NCBI GenBank assembly: GCA_009937615.1
Contig: JAACFB010000019.1
Coordinates: 1-58,547 of the forward strand
Length of the DNA: 58,547 bases
DNA from: Gammaproteobacteria bacterium
GTDB lineage: Bacteria; Pseudomonadota; Gammaproteobacteria; Steroidobacterales; Woeseiaceae
Direction of reading: 5' to 3'
Position 1 is the first letter of the stretch; every line of letters begins with the position of its first letter. A program made the position numbers and the translations under genes. Below are positions 1-9,273 of the stretch, piece by piece. The notes beneath the pieces were generated by a model. It did not search any database, was not told the origin of the DNA, and saw only the letters and a list, made by a program, of their open reading frames with translations.

Positions 1-2
1 GG

Positions 3-416
3 CCTACCGAGCTGCTGTATGCCGACGTCGACGTCCTCGCGCCATGCGCTCTCGGCAATATTCTGACCTCCGTGACCATACCGAAAATAAAGGCCAGCAT
101 CGTTGCCGGCGCCGCTAACAATCAGCTTGCGACAGCTGCAGACGGTGCCCGGCTGGCCGACAGAGACATACTGTATGCGCCGGATTACGTGATCAATGCC
201 GGTGGCATCATCAACGTCGCCCATGAATATTTCGGCGACGGGCTCGATGAGCAGGTACGCGAGGACGTTACCCGGATTCCACGGCGCCTCGAGGCTATCT
301 TTGCGGAGGCGCAGGCGACCGGCAGGCCGACCAATATCATTGCCGACGATCTCGCGCGTAAAATTGTAGAGGAGGCGGCCGGCAGCACCCCTCGCTCCAA
401 TCGACAGATCGCCTGA
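3..416 (+). CDS. Leucine (Glu/Leu/Phe/Val) dehydrogenase, C-terminal part
   Basis: The gene begins outside the window; the 137 residues present read in frame from base 3. They match the C-terminal NAD-binding lobe of amino-acid dehydrogenases of the leucine dehydrogenase type: APCALGNIL, then VAGAANNQL, then YAPDYVINAGGIINVAHEY. These enzymes oxidatively deaminate leucine, valine or isoleucine to the 2-oxoacid in the cytoplasm. The next genes encode the branched-chain 2-oxoacid dehydrogenase, which would use that product, so the grouping as a catabolic operon is coherent. Only 21 bases separate the stop from the E1alpha start. Exact substrate preference cannot be read from this fragment. Confidence 0.9.
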   Translation, partial: PTELLYADVDVLAPCALGNILTSVTIPKIKASIVAGAANNQLATAADGARLADRDILYAPDYVINAGGIINVAHEYFGDGLDEQVREDVTRIPRRLEAIFAEAQATGRPTNIIADDLARKIVEEAAGSTPRSNRQIA

Positions 417-437
417 CGTTAAAACCTGGGACACTTA

Positions 438-1676
438 ATGAATAAGAAATCGCGACTGCATATCCCGCACCCAGCTGCCCGCCCGGGTGAAGAACCGGAC
501 TTCAGTTACCTCGACCTTTCGCCGGCGGGCAGCGTCGACAAACCGTCAATCGACGCGCGAACCCGCGACATTGAACACCTGAGCTCCGGCCTCGTGCGAG
601 TCCTCGACGATGATCACGAGGCAAAGGGCCCGTGGGACCCCAACCTTGACCCCGGAAAACTGCAGATCGCGCTGCGCTGGATGCTCTTGAACCGCGTATT
701 CGACAAGCGCATGTGGCAGATTCAGCGCCAGGGCCGCATCTCGTTTTACATGGAGGCCGCTGGCGAGGAAGCGGTGTCGATCGCCCAGGGCATGGCATTG
801 CGGCCGGGCGACATGTGCTTTCCGTCCTACCGTAACCAGGGCCTTTACATGTACCGCGGCGTCAAGCTCGTCGACATGATGTGCCAGTGCCTGTCGAACA
901 CCGGAGACATGTGCAAAGGGCGGCAGCTGCCGATCATGTACCACAGCGCAAAGGCCAATGTCTTTTCGATCTCCGGCAACCTGGGCACGCAATATCCGCA
1001 CGCGGTCGGCTGGGCGATGGCCTCGGCCATCAAGGGAGAAGACCACATTGCCGCATCGTGGCTCGGCGATGGAGCGACCGCAGAGGCTGACTTCCACCAC
1101 GCACTGACGTTCGCCGCTGTCTACCAGGCACCCGTCATTCTAAATGTGGTCAACAACCAGTGGGCTATCTCGACGTTCCAGGGATTTGCGGGCGGCGAGC
1201 GGCGGCCGTTCGCGGCCCGCGGCATCGGGTTGGGCATCCCGGGTATCCGCGTCGACGGTAACGATCTGCTTGCGGTCTACTCGGTCACTCTCTGGGCCGC
1301 AGACCGGGCCCGGCGTGGGGGCGGTCCGACCCTCATCGAGCTTGTTACCTACCGCGGCGGAGCACATTCGACGAGCGATGACCCGACGAAATACCGTCCC
1401 AAGGACGAGTGGTCGGCTTTTCCGCTGGGTGACCCGATCGAACGGCTGAAACAACACCTGGTCGCCACAGGTCACTGGTCCGATGAGAAACACGACAAGC
1501 TCGAAGAGGAACTCAAGGCCGAAGTGCTTGCCGCATGGAAGGAGGCGCAGCAGTTCGGCACGATGACCGAGGGCCCGTTCCTCGATCCATCCACGATGTT
1601 CGACGACGTGTACGCCGAAGTACCCAAACATCTCGAATCGCAGCGCCGCCGCATGATCGAAGTTGAGAGCACCTGA
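438..1676 (+). CDS. bkdA1: Branched-chain 2-oxoacid dehydrogenase E1 component, alpha subunit
   Basis: 412 residues, normal length for a bacterial BCKDH E1alpha. E1 decarboxylates branched-chain 2-oxoacids with thiamine diphosphate and transfers the acyl group to lipoyl-E2. The TPP/Mg motif starts with GDGATAEADF at about residue 210 and ends with NVVNNQ near 241; the usual FYMEAAGEEAV and SYRNQG segments are present upstream. The long N-terminal extension of about 60 residues is typical of BCKDH rather than pyruvate dehydrogenase E1alpha. Its TGA overlaps the ATG of the E1beta gene, so the two subunits are probably translationally coupled. The upstream leucine dehydrogenase supports branched-chain rather than pyruvate or acetoin substrates. 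Confidence 0.93.
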   Translation: MNKKSRLHIPHPAARPGEEPDFSYLDLSPAGSVDKPSIDARTRDIEHLSSGLVRVLDDDHEAKGPWDPNLDPGKLQIALRWMLLNRVFDKRMWQIQRQGRISFYMEAAGEEAVSIAQGMALRPGDMCFPSYRNQGLYMYRGVKLVDMMCQCLSNTGDMCKGRQLPIMYHSAKANVFSISGNLGTQYPHAVGWAMASAIKGEDHIAASWLGDGATAEADFHHALTFAAVYQAPVILNVVNNQWAISTFQGFAGGERRPFAARGIGLGIPGIRVDGNDLLAVYSVTLWAADRARRGGGPTLIELVTYRGGAHSTSDDPTKYRPKDEWSAFPLGDPIERLKQHLVATGHWSDEKHDKLEEELKAEVLAAWKEAQQFGTMTEGPFLDPSTMFDDVYAEVPKHLESQRRRMIEVEST

Positions 1677-2692
1677 TGGCACAGATGAACATGATCGAGG
1701 CGATCCGTTCGGCGCTCGACGTCGTCATGGACAGGGATCCGAACGTGATCGTGCTCGGCGAGGACGTCGGCTATTTTGGCGGAGTTTTCAGGTGCACCGA
1801 CGGCCTGCAGCGGAAATATGGCGAACACCGCGTCATCGATGCGCCGATCGCAGAGGGCGGGATCGTCGGCGCCGCCATCGGCATGGGAGTCAACGGCCTG
1901 CGGCCGGTCGCGGAGATCCAGTTTGCCGACTACATTTATCCGGGATTCGATCAGATCGTCAGCGAATTGGCCCGCCTGCGATATCGCAGCTGCGGCGAGT
2001 TTTTCTCACCCGTCACGATTCGCACTCCCTGCGGTGGCGGCATCCGCGGCGGCCAGACGCACTCGCAGAGCCCGGAAGCGATTTTCGCTCATGTCAGCGG
2101 CATTCGAACGGTCATGCCGTCGAACCCCTATGACGCCAAGGGGCTGCTGATCAGTTCGGTCGAATCCGACGACCCGGTGGTCTTTTTCGAGCCGAAACGC
2201 ATCTACAACGGACCTTTCGACGGCGACCCGGAAAAGCCGGCGGTATCCTGGGCTTCTCATCCCAAGGGCGAAGTCCCGGAGGGCCATTACACGGTGCCGC
2301 TCGGCACGGCCGATGTCGTGCAGACCGGCGAGGAGCTCACGATCATCACTTACGGCACCCTCGTGCACGTGGCCCAGGCGGCCGCGGCCGAAATTGGCGT
2401 CGATGCCGAGGTCGTCGACGTTCGTTCCATCTCGCCGCTCGACACCAAGACGCTTGCCGATTCCGTCAACAAGACCGGCCGCTGCCTGATCGCGCACGAG
2501 GCAACCCGCTTCAGCGGGTTTGGAGCCGAGATCGCGGCACGGATACAGAAGGAGTGTTTCTGGAATCTCGAAGCACCGATCGGGCGCATCGCGGGCTGGG
2601 ACACGCCATATCCGCATGCGTTCGAATGGCAGTACTTCCCGGGCAAGAAGCGCCTGATTGCCGGCATCCGCAGCATGATGGAACTGGCATGA
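1676..2692 (+). CDS. bkdA2: Branched-chain 2-oxoacid dehydrogenase E1 component, beta subunit
   Basis: 338 residues with the transketolase pyrimidine-binding domain (LGEDVGYFGGVFRCT near residues 26-40, PIAEGGIVGAAIGMG, AEIQFADYI) followed by the transketolase C-terminal domain (IITYGTLVHVA, EVVDVRSISPLD, HEATRFSGFG). It forms the E1 alpha2beta2 heterotetramer with the preceding product. The start overlaps the alpha stop (ATGA), and its own stop overlaps the E2 start in the same way. The motif FGGVFR followed by GLQ is characteristic of BCKDH beta subunits. Confidence 0.93.
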   Translation: MAQMNMIEAIRSALDVVMDRDPNVIVLGEDVGYFGGVFRCTDGLQRKYGEHRVIDAPIAEGGIVGAAIGMGVNGLRPVAEIQFADYIYPGFDQIVSELARLRYRSCGEFFSPVTIRTPCGGGIRGGQTHSQSPEAIFAHVSGIRTVMPSNPYDAKGLLISSVESDDPVVFFEPKRIYNGPFDGDPEKPAVSWASHPKGEVPEGHYTVPLGTADVVQTGEELTIITYGTLVHVAQAAAAEIGVDAEVVDVRSISPLDTKTLADSVNKTGRCLIAHEATRFSGFGAEIAARIQKECFWNLEAPIGRIAGWDTPYPHAFEWQYFPGKKRLIAGIRSMMELA

Positions 2693-3936
2693 GCGAGTAC
2701 GTATTCAAGTTGCCCGACCTGGGCGAAGGCACGGTCGAATCCGAAATCGGCGAGTGGTTCATCAACGTCGGTGACAAGGTCATGGAGGAAGACGTCGTCG
2801 GCACCATGATGACTGACAAAGCCGCGATCGAAGTCTCATCGCCGGTGTCTGGTACGGTCATCGAGCTCGGCGGCAAACCGGGCGACATCATCGCGGTCGG
2901 AGCGCCGCTCATCACCTTCGAGACCGAAAACGATGTGGCAGCGACCACGGCACCTGCTGTCGAGGAAGCGTCCGCAGCAGTTGCCGACAGCCCCGCGGCT
3001 TCGGCGACGACCGCCAACCGCGATGGTTCGGGCACGGCGACGCCAGCCGGACAGCGCGTCAAAACCTCACCCGCCATTCGGCGCCGCGCGAAAGAAGCCG
3101 GCATCGACCTTCGGGATGTGCCGGCGACCGGTCCCGGCGGACGCGTGACGCGCACGGACTTCGATGCCTTCCTCGAATCCGGCACAGAAGCCCGGGGCAG
3201 CCGCGATCGCGGCAAGAGTCCGCCCGCACGCGCGGATGCCGGGGCGAAAGAAATCAAGGTCATCGGCCTGCGCCGCATCATCGCCGAGCGACTGGCACAG
3301 GCAGCCCGGGAAATTCCGCACTTCACCTATGTCGAGGAAATTGATATCACCGAAGTCGAGGCACTGCGGCGGCATCTGAACGACAAGCTGGGCGATCCGA
3401 CGCTGCGCCTTACGCTGCTGCCGTTCCTCGGCATGGCCCTGATTCGCGCTACCCGGGAATTTCCGCAGTGCAACGCGACCTACGACAAGGAGCGTAACGT
3501 CATCCTGCAGCACAACGCCGTGCATCTCGGGATTGCGACGCAGACGCCCGACGGATTGAAGGTTCCCGTGGTACATCATGCGGACGCCCTGTCGCTGGAG
3601 GAACTCGGCGCCGCGATTCGCCGCGTGACGGCAGCCGCACGCGATAACAGCATTGGAAAAGCCGGCCTTACGGGCTCCACGATCACGATCACCAGTCTCG
3701 GCAAGCTTGGCGGCATCGCCTCCACACCCGTCATCAACCTGCCCGAGGTCGGTATCATCGGCGTTAACCGCGCCGTCGAAAGACCGGTTGTTATTGGAGG
3801 CCAGGTTGCCATCAGGCTCATGATGAACCTGTCGTCCTCATTCGATCATCGCTTTGTCGACGGCTACGACGCGGCGGCAATGATTCAGCGGCTCAAGGAG
3901 ATGCTTGAGCATCCTGCGACGATATTCCTGCCTTAG
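2689..3936 (+). CDS. bkdB: Dihydrolipoyl acyltransferase (E2) of branched-chain 2-oxoacid dehydrogenase
   Basis: 415 residues counted from the ATG that overlaps the E1beta stop; in-frame starts further upstream lie inside E1beta and are unlikely. One N-terminal lipoyl domain (residues 1-80) carries the lipoylated lysine in MMTDKAAIEV (Lys44). An Ala/Ser-rich linker and a peripheral-subunit-binding domain (KTSPAIRRRAKEAGIDL, about 124-160) follow, then the catalytic domain ending in the acyltransferase motif DHRFVDG (His387, Asp391). It transfers the branched acyl group from lipoate to CoA. No dihydrolipoyl dehydrogenase (E3) gene follows; E3 must be encoded elsewhere. The last 44 bases overlap the end of the convergent gene. 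Confidence 0.93.
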   Translation: MSEYVFKLPDLGEGTVESEIGEWFINVGDKVMEEDVVGTMMTDKAAIEVSSPVSGTVIELGGKPGDIIAVGAPLITFETENDVAATTAPAVEEASAAVADSPAASATTANRDGSGTATPAGQRVKTSPAIRRRAKEAGIDLRDVPATGPGGRVTRTDFDAFLESGTEARGSRDRGKSPPARADAGAKEIKVIGLRRIIAERLAQAAREIPHFTYVEEIDITEVEALRRHLNDKLGDPTLRLTLLPFLGMALIRATREFPQCNATYDKERNVILQHNAVHLGIATQTPDGLKVPVVHHADALSLEELGAAIRRVTAAARDNSIGKAGLTGSTITITSLGKLGGIASTPVINLPEVGIIGVNRAVERPVVIGGQVAIRLMMNLSSSFDHRFVDGYDAAAMIQRLKEMLEHPATIFLP

Positions 3937-4894
3937 CGACACTCTGGTCGCGCGACTCCAGAAACACCTGTACCGGGCACAGCGAGTCGAGACGCAGCTC
4001 GCGGGTACTGTGCAACCCCAGGTGTGCATACCGTTCGATTAACGGCGCCTCATCCTCTATCGAATAAAGTTCAGGCTGCTCCCAATAGTAAGGGCAGAAA
4101 TCTATCAGGCGCTCATGCACGTGCTTGTACAACAGCGCATCGTAGTGATTGACATTCAGCGCCTCGTCCCAGTATTCGTTGACATGGTCGGCCCAGTCGA
4201 ATTGGCGCTGCACGATCCAGCCTCGTCCTTCCCAGCGCAGGATGGCTGATTTGCCCGGCACGATGTCGCCCTCAAAAAGGCTGCGATAGAATCGATGCCC
4301 TTCGTAATTTGCGACGAGGTCCGCGTTCGAATAGCTGCCGGTCGTCATTCGGCCGAATATGGCGCGCTCGGTATAGGCCGACTGTTCGGCGGCACGTTCC
4401 TCGGAACCATAGCGCATGTAGCGCTTGTAAAACTTGCGGCCCTGGGACAGAAAGTGACCGATCTTGTCAGAGCCAATCAGCTGATCGTTGACGCGGATCG
4501 TTTTGCCGACACCAAAGAAAAAAGTGACCCGGGCAGCCCAGATGGGAATGCCAGAGAACACGCTGTCGTAGCGTGGCGTATCGAGCTTTTCGACCTCATC
4601 AGATTTAATCGCCCAGCGCTCGAGCTTGTCGACCCAGTGAAGGCCGCCAATCTCGCGATAAACAGCATCAACGAAGGCCATCTCGTCATGGCCCTTTTGC
4701 CACTCGGTGACAATCCCGGCGATCGTGTTATTGACCTTGCGATTCAGAATCTCGGTTGAATCGGCCAGCGGTTCATGACGATTCGTGAACTGGTCGGTCT
4801 CGTAAGCCGGCGCTCCGGGCGACCAGCACAGTACTGCTGCCGCGATCGACAGAGCAAGAAACGTTCGGAGTAGGTTTTCGACTATCTCATTCAA
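3893..4894 (-). CDS. Exported protein of unknown function
   Basis: I do not recognise a family. Starting at TTG 4894 gives 333 residues with a Sec-type signal peptide (MNEIVENLLRTFLALSIAAA, cleavage near APAYE). The only upstream ATG in frame (4969) would add 25 residues lying inside the preceding gene and bury the signal peptide, so TTG is preferred; an AGG lies just 5' of it and the start overlaps the stop region of the upstream gene. The mature part is rich in Tyr/Trp and charged residues (RRFYKRYMRY-like segments, YYWEQPELY) with few Cys. The stop lies inside the 3' end of the E2 gene (44-base convergent overlap). Coupling to the beta-barrel-like protein suggests an envelope role, which is inference. 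Confidence 0.75.
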   Translation of the reverse strand: MNEIVENLLRTFLALSIAAAVLCWSPGAPAYETDQFTNRHEPLADSTEILNRKVNNTIAGIVTEWQKGHDEMAFVDAVYREIGGLHWVDKLERWAIKSDEVEKLDTPRYDSVFSGIPIWAARVTFFFGVGKTIRVNDQLIGSDKIGHFLSQGRKFYKRYMRYGSEERAAEQSAYTERAIFGRMTTGSYSNADLVANYEGHRFYRSLFEGDIVPGKSAILRWEGRGWIVQRQFDWADHVNEYWDEALNVNHYDALLYKHVHERLIDFCPYYWEQPELYSIEDEAPLIERYAHLGLHSTRELRLDSLCPVQVFLESRDQSVAKAGISSQDAQASP

Positions 4895-5705
4895 ACCTGA
4901 AGGTAATGTTCGCGAGTACCGTGCTGCGATCGCCAGCGCCGACTTCGACGGTCGCCTCCCAGGCATCACTGAACATCATGTGCGTACCGAAACTCACGTT
5001 GAAATCCTTGGCTTGAGACAGGTCGGCAGCGAATTCCAGCGGCACGGGCCGAGGTATGGGCCCGCCCGGCGGCGCGATGAGCGGTCCAAGGTCAAGGTCG
5101 ATTGTGCCGCTGTGCTTTTCTTTCGCGTCGATAATGTAGCCGCCGATCCAGAACTCTGTGTGATCGCCGAACCGCAAGCCGATGCGTGGCTGAATCGTCG
5201 TTGCCTCGACCGACGATTTGAAGTCTCCCTTGAGATTCGTGTCCGTGAAGGTTCCTGTAACCGAGGCAAACCAGCGCTCTCCACCAATGGCGAGTACCGC
5301 GCCGCCGCCGAACACGTCACCGTCGTAATCAACCTTCAGGTTATTTACATCCGCCGGGAAAGGGACTCCCAGCACGCTAAGGTCGATTGTCGTGTCGCCA
5401 TCGATCCTGCCGTAAATTCCGAATACGTTCAGGAACGGGAACAGCCAGACGTCCAATTTCAGGTCATTGTGGCGGAGGTCGTTCGTGATATCGAGAATAC
5501 TCGGATCCGTGATCGGCAGAACGGGTGGCGAGAAGCTGAGGCTGTCGAGCTGATAGGGCTGGGTCATCTCGAAGTAATCGATGCCGATGCCCCAGGTGCG
5601 GGGCAGCTTTACATCGCCCGCCATCTCGTTGCCGAAGAGGGCATCGGCCTGGGCGGCGAACGGCGTAATACTCAGCAGCAAAGCTAGCAATCTTTTGTTA
5701 TTCAA
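4887..5705 (-). CDS. Predicted outer-membrane beta-barrel-like protein
   Basis: 272 residues from a TTG start at 5705, chosen because AAGGGG sits about seven bases upstream and a clean signal peptide follows (MNNKRLLALLLSITPFAAQA, then DALFG). The mature chain alternates polar and hydrophobic residues with many Gly/Asp turns (GGGAVLAIGGERWFASVTG, GLRFGDHTEFWIGGY) and ends in FRFE, with an aromatic residue near the C-terminus as in many outer-membrane barrels. The pattern suggests roughly 10-12 strands. I cannot assign a substrate. It overlaps the start of the next minus-strand gene by eight bases, so the two are likely co-expressed. Confidence 0.75.
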   Translation of the reverse strand: MNNKRLLALLLSITPFAAQADALFGNEMAGDVKLPRTWGIGIDYFEMTQPYQLDSLSFSPPVLPITDPSILDITNDLRHNDLKLDVWLFPFLNVFGIYGRIDGDTTIDLSVLGVPFPADVNNLKVDYDGDVFGGGAVLAIGGERWFASVTGTFTDTNLKGDFKSSVEATTIQPRIGLRFGDHTEFWIGGYIIDAKEKHSGTIDLDLGPLIAPPGGPIPRPVPLEFAADLSQAKDFNVSFGTHMMFSDAWEATVEVGAGDRSTVLANITFRFE

Positions 5706-5816
5706 AGCAATTCCCCTTTTGCGTTGGCGATTACGAGCGATCCAGACAAGCTGTCGAACCGAATATACCACCCGAATCCGATCGATATCCCCGAAAATCG
5801 GCGGGGCCGGGTAGCG

Positions 5817-7202
5817 CTACTGCCGCTGCTCGCTCAACACGCGGCCCGGGTTCAGCAAATTCCGCGGATCCAGACTTTGCTTGAGAGTGCGCATCAGCTC
5901 GATCTCGGCTACCGATCGACTGTGCGCAAGCCAGTGGAGCTTCTCGGTGCCGATCCCGTGTTCCGCGGACACCGAACCCCCAATCCTGGCGAGCGGCGCG
6001 TAAACGCATTCGTCGCTGACCGCGTGCAGGTCACCCGTCACGTTGGGCTGCACGAAGAAATGCAGGTTGCCGTCAGCAACGTGGCCCAGCGTGTAGCACT
6101 CGCCCGCCGCCCAGCGCGCCCTGACATTCGCCCGGACTTCGTCGACATAACGGGCCATCTCGCGAATCGGCAGGCTGACGTCATAAAGGTATACCGGCTC
6201 TGGCTCGAGGATGCCTTCGAAGTCCTCGCGAATAGTCCAGATTGCACGCACCTCGGCTTCCGACTTCGGCAAGACGGCATCGATGATAATCCGCTTTTCC
6301 ATCGCCTCGGCCAGCACCCGCTCGAATCGCTCGACATCGCTGTCCGGGTCGCCGCCCTCGGCCTGCAGCGCTACATAGAACGCATGGTCCCGCTGCATCG
6401 GCGCACGGTGCCCGCCCGGCCCGGTGACGGCTGCGAAATAATCACCCCACATGATCTCGAAAGCACTCAGGCCGCCCGCCAGCTGCTGCTGGAGGCAGGC
6501 CAGGAAGTTCGTCACCTGGTCGAAGCTTTGTAGCGCGACGAGCGCGTTTTGTCGGCTGGCAGGCTGCGGAAACACGCGCAGCACCGCCTGCGTTACGATA
6601 CCCAGCGTACCCTCGGTACCGATAAAGAGCTGCTTCAGATCATAACCGGCATTATTTTTGAGCATGCGATTCATCGACGATACAACCGTGCCGTCGGCCA
6701 GCACAGCCTCGAGGCCAAGCACGAGGTTGCGCATCATGCCGTAACGCAGCACGTTCATGCCGCCGGCGTTTGTAGCGATATTGCCGCCTATCGTGCAGCT
6801 CCCGCGCGCGCCGAGATCGAGAGGGAAATAGAGGCCCTCTCCGGCGACTGTGTCCTGCACGTTTTGCAGGATAGCGCCGGCTTCGACGACGGCCGTACCG
6901 CCGACCGGGTCAATCTCTACAATTCGATTCATCCTGGCCAGCGAAACGACAATATCCGCGGTCGTGGGCTCGGCGGCCGCAACACAGTTGGTCAGTCCCC
7001 CATGCGTAATCACGGTCTGTCCGTTTTCGCTGCAGCAACGCATGATCGCCGCAACCTCGTCCGTACCGGACGGATAGACAATGGCTTTCGCCTGCATCGG
7101 CGCGATGTTCCAAAAGCTTGTCGGCCGTTCCGCAACCACGTCAGACTGAAGCAACCGTGGTGCACCGACAATGCCTTCGATTTGCTCGAGAATATTGCTC
7201 AT
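5817..7202 (-). CDS. FAD-linked D-2-hydroxyacid dehydrogenase (GlcD/D2HGDH-type)
   Basis: 461 residues. The N-terminal PCMH-type FAD domain carries the flavin-contact segments THGGLTNC (in place of the common GGGT) and GARGSCTIGGNIATNAGGMN, then KNNAGYDLKQLFIGTEGTLG. The C-terminal FAD-oxidase cap carries the metal-ligand segments GHVADGNLHFF and SAEHGIGTEK. Such enzymes oxidise D-lactate, D-2-hydroxyglutarate, glycolate or similar acids and pass electrons to an acceptor. It is divergent from dgcN with only 59 bases between start codons, so co-regulation with the D-glutamate genes is plausible. Exact substrate is unknown; a D-2-hydroxyglutarate-like substrate would fit the neighbourhood, but this is inference. 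Confidence 0.88.
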   Translation of the reverse strand: MSNILEQIEGIVGAPRLLQSDVVAERPTSFWNIAPMQAKAIVYPSGTDEVAAIMRCCSENGQTVITHGGLTNCVAAAEPTTADIVVSLARMNRIVEIDPVGGTAVVEAGAILQNVQDTVAGEGLYFPLDLGARGSCTIGGNIATNAGGMNVLRYGMMRNLVLGLEAVLADGTVVSSMNRMLKNNAGYDLKQLFIGTEGTLGIVTQAVLRVFPQPASRQNALVALQSFDQVTNFLACLQQQLAGGLSAFEIMWGDYFAAVTGPGGHRAPMQRDHAFYVALQAEGGDPDSDVERFERVLAEAMEKRIIIDAVLPKSEAEVRAIWTIREDFEGILEPEPVYLYDVSLPIREMARYVDEVRANVRARWAAGECYTLGHVADGNLHFFVQPNVTGDLHAVSDECVYAPLARIGGSVSAEHGIGTEKLHWLAHSRSVAEIELMRTLKQSLDPRNLLNPGRVLSEQRQ

Positions 7203-7261
7203 GTCCGTCCTGTTTGTCGCATAATCGAGTGTGCCACGCGCGACCGCGGATAAGAACCAGA

Positions 7262-8290
7262 ATGCCCGTTATTTCAGTCCATCTTGAACCACCGTACCTG
7301 CTTTTCATGGGTGATGTCGGCGACGACGGTCACGGCAAGACCGGGCAGGGCATCGCTTACTGGCGGCCCGAGCTGTGTGCAGGCCAGATGCGCCTGCCCG
7401 CCTGCGAAGTCGACCTCGGCCTGCCCGAGCTCGGTGTCGAGGAGGCCGTCGGATCAGGCGTGCGCACGGCGATTATCGGCATTGCGTCAACGGGCGGCGT
7501 GCTGCTCGACGCATGGCTGCCCGCCCTTACCGGCCTGGCTAGAGCTGGAATCGACATAGCGGCCGGCACCCACTGCAAGCTCGCTGACACGCCCGAACTG
7601 GTTGCCGCCGCCAAAGACGGCAATGCCAGACTCATTGACGTGCGCGTACCGCCCAAGGACATCCCCGTCGGTACCGGTAACAAGCGCCCCGGCAAACGCG
7701 TTATCACAGTGGGGACCGACTGTGCCGTGGGGAAAAAATTCAGTGCTCTCGCTCTGCATCGTGAACTCGACAAACGCCGGATCAATGTGGATTTTCGCGC
7801 GACCGGACAGACCGGCATCATGATTGCCGGTGAAGGGATTCCGATAGATGCGGTCGTCGCAGACTTCGTCTCGGGCGCGGCAGAGTTACTGTCACCCGGG
7901 AACGATGCCGACCACTGGGACATCATCGAGGGCCAGGGAGCGATACTTCACCCGAGCTATGCCGGCGTGACGCTCGGACTATTGCACGGCTCGCAGCCCG
8001 ATGCGCTCGTCCTGTGTCAGGAAGCCGGCCGCACGCATCTCAAAAGCATGGAGCGCGACTTCGAAATTCCACCGCTGGACGAGCTCGCCGAGACCCTGCT
8101 GCGCCTCGCGCGGGTCAGCAATCCGGACTGCATCTGGGCCGGCATCAGCGTAAACACGGCTACCCTGGGTGCAGCTCACCGGGACGCCTATCTCGCCGAC
8201 CTCGAGTCGCGGTACGGTATTCCCGCGGTCGATCCGGTTGCAACCGGCATGCAGAAGATCGCCGACTACCTGCTGGAGCAACTGCGATGA
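7262..8290 (+). CDS. dgcN: DUF1611 D-glutamate N-acetyltransferase-like protein DgcN
   Basis: 342 residues from ATG 7262; a longer reading upstream overlaps the divergent gene and lacks family similarity. It belongs to DUF1611, whose members include DgcN, reported to acetylate D-glutamate so that DgcA can epimerise the product to N-acetyl-L-glutamate. Visible features: an N-terminal domain with GDVGDDGHGKTGQGIAYW, and a P-loop-like nucleotide/CoA-binding segment GTDCAVGKK at residues 151-159. The stop overlaps the start of dgcA. The pairing DUF1611 plus an L-Ala-D/L-Glu epimerase-like enzyme is the main support for the DgcN name; the reaction has not been shown for this protein. Confidence 0.85.
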   Translation: MPVISVHLEPPYLLFMGDVGDDGHGKTGQGIAYWRPELCAGQMRLPACEVDLGLPELGVEEAVGSGVRTAIIGIASTGGVLLDAWLPALTGLARAGIDIAAGTHCKLADTPELVAAAKDGNARLIDVRVPPKDIPVGTGNKRPGKRVITVGTDCAVGKKFSALALHRELDKRRINVDFRATGQTGIMIAGEGIPIDAVVADFVSGAAELLSPGNDADHWDIIEGQGAILHPSYAGVTLGLLHGSQPDALVLCQEAGRTHLKSMERDFEIPPLDELAETLLRLARVSNPDCIWAGISVNTATLGAAHRDAYLADLESRYGIPAVDPVATGMQKIADYLLEQLR

Positions 8291-9273
8291 TGCGGCGCGT
8301 CTCGACCCATCTCGAGAACTGGCTGGCCCTGATCCCGTTTCGAATTTCGCGCCACACCTGGGACGACTTCCCGTGCGTCGTTTGCGAAATTGAACAGGAC
8401 GGCATGATCGGCCGCGGCGAAGCACTGGGCGTGTACTACCTCGGCGAGACCGAAAAGACGATGCGTGACCAGCTCGACTCGATTGCGCCAGAGCTCGGCA
8501 AAGGCGCGAACCGTCGGGACTTGCTCGAGCTGCTGCCGGCCGGCGGCGCACGCTCGGCGGCCGACGCCGCGCTGTGGGACCTCGAGGCGCAGCTGTCGGG
8601 CGTCTCGGCCTGGGAGACGGCCGGCGTCTCCGCGAGCCCCGTCGAGACCGTGTTCACGATCGGTCTGGAAGCCGAACCCGAGGAAATGGGCGCCAGGGCT
8701 GCAGCATCAGCCGACCTGACGTTGTTCAAGATCAAACTGAACGCCGATCGGCCCGTCGAGCGAATCGCCGCCATACGCGAGGCACGTCCCGATGCGCGGC
8801 TCGTTGTCGACGTCAACGAGGGTTGGGATTTCGATCAGCTCCGTGATGTGGCCCCTGCCCTGGCTGATCTCGGCGTCAGCATGATCGAGCAGCCGCTGAA
8901 ACGCGGGCACGACGAAGAGCTCGAAGACTATGAATCGCCGCTGCCGCTGTGCGCCGACGAATCCTGCCAGCACATCGGCGAACTCGGGCCCGTCGCTCGC
9001 CGCTACCAGATGATCAATATCAAGCTCGATAAGTGCGGCGGGCTGACCCACGGACTCGAACTCGCGACAGCCGCCAGGGAAGAAAACCTCGGGCTCATGG
9101 TCGGCTGCATGGGCGGCACGTCGCTGTGCATGGCGCCGATGCACGTCCTGGCCCAGAAAGCCGACTTCGTGGATATCGACGGGCCTCTCTTGCTGAAAAA
9201 CGACCGCCTTGGAGGTTTCATATACGAGCGCGGCCTGGTGTCGCTGCCCGAGAGGCGGTTCTGGGGAACCTGA
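8287..9273 (+). CDS. dgcA: Enolase-superfamily N-acetyl-D-glutamate racemase / dipeptide epimerase DgcA
   Basis: 328 residues (or 327 from the second ATG at 8290). It has the muconate-lactonising/dipeptide-epimerase architecture: a capping domain with the SAADAALWDLEA segment, then the barrel with KxK catalytic lysines (Lys148, Lys150), metal ligands Asp175, Glu201 (IEQPL) and Asp224 (CADES), and the opposing base Lys249 (KLDKCGG). All catalytic residues of the family are present. In isolation it would be called L-Ala-D/L-Glu epimerase; coupling to DUF1611 points to the DgcN-DgcA route of D-glutamate use. The 3' end is convergent with the isoaspartyl peptidase gene, with a perfect 7-bp hairpin at 9274-9291 between them that lacks a T-run. 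Confidence 0.87.
   Translation: MMRRVSTHLENWLALIPFRISRHTWDDFPCVVCEIEQDGMIGRGEALGVYYLGETEKTMRDQLDSIAPELGKGANRRDLLELLPAGGARSAADAALWDLEAQLSGVSAWETAGVSASPVETVFTIGLEAEPEEMGARAAASADLTLFKIKLNADRPVERIAAIREARPDARLVVDVNEGWDFDQLRDVAPALADLGVSMIEQPLKRGHDEELEDYESPLPLCADESCQHIGELGPVARRYQMINIKLDKCGGLTHGLELATAAREENLGLMVGCMGGTSLCMAPMHVLAQKADFVDIDGPLLLKNDRLGGFIYERGLVSLPERRFWGT

Noticed and set aside
5724..6533. Plus-strand reading of 269 codons over the FAD dehydrogenase gene
   Set aside because: It is opposite a gene with clear FAD motifs and has no ribosome-binding site or recognisable domain.
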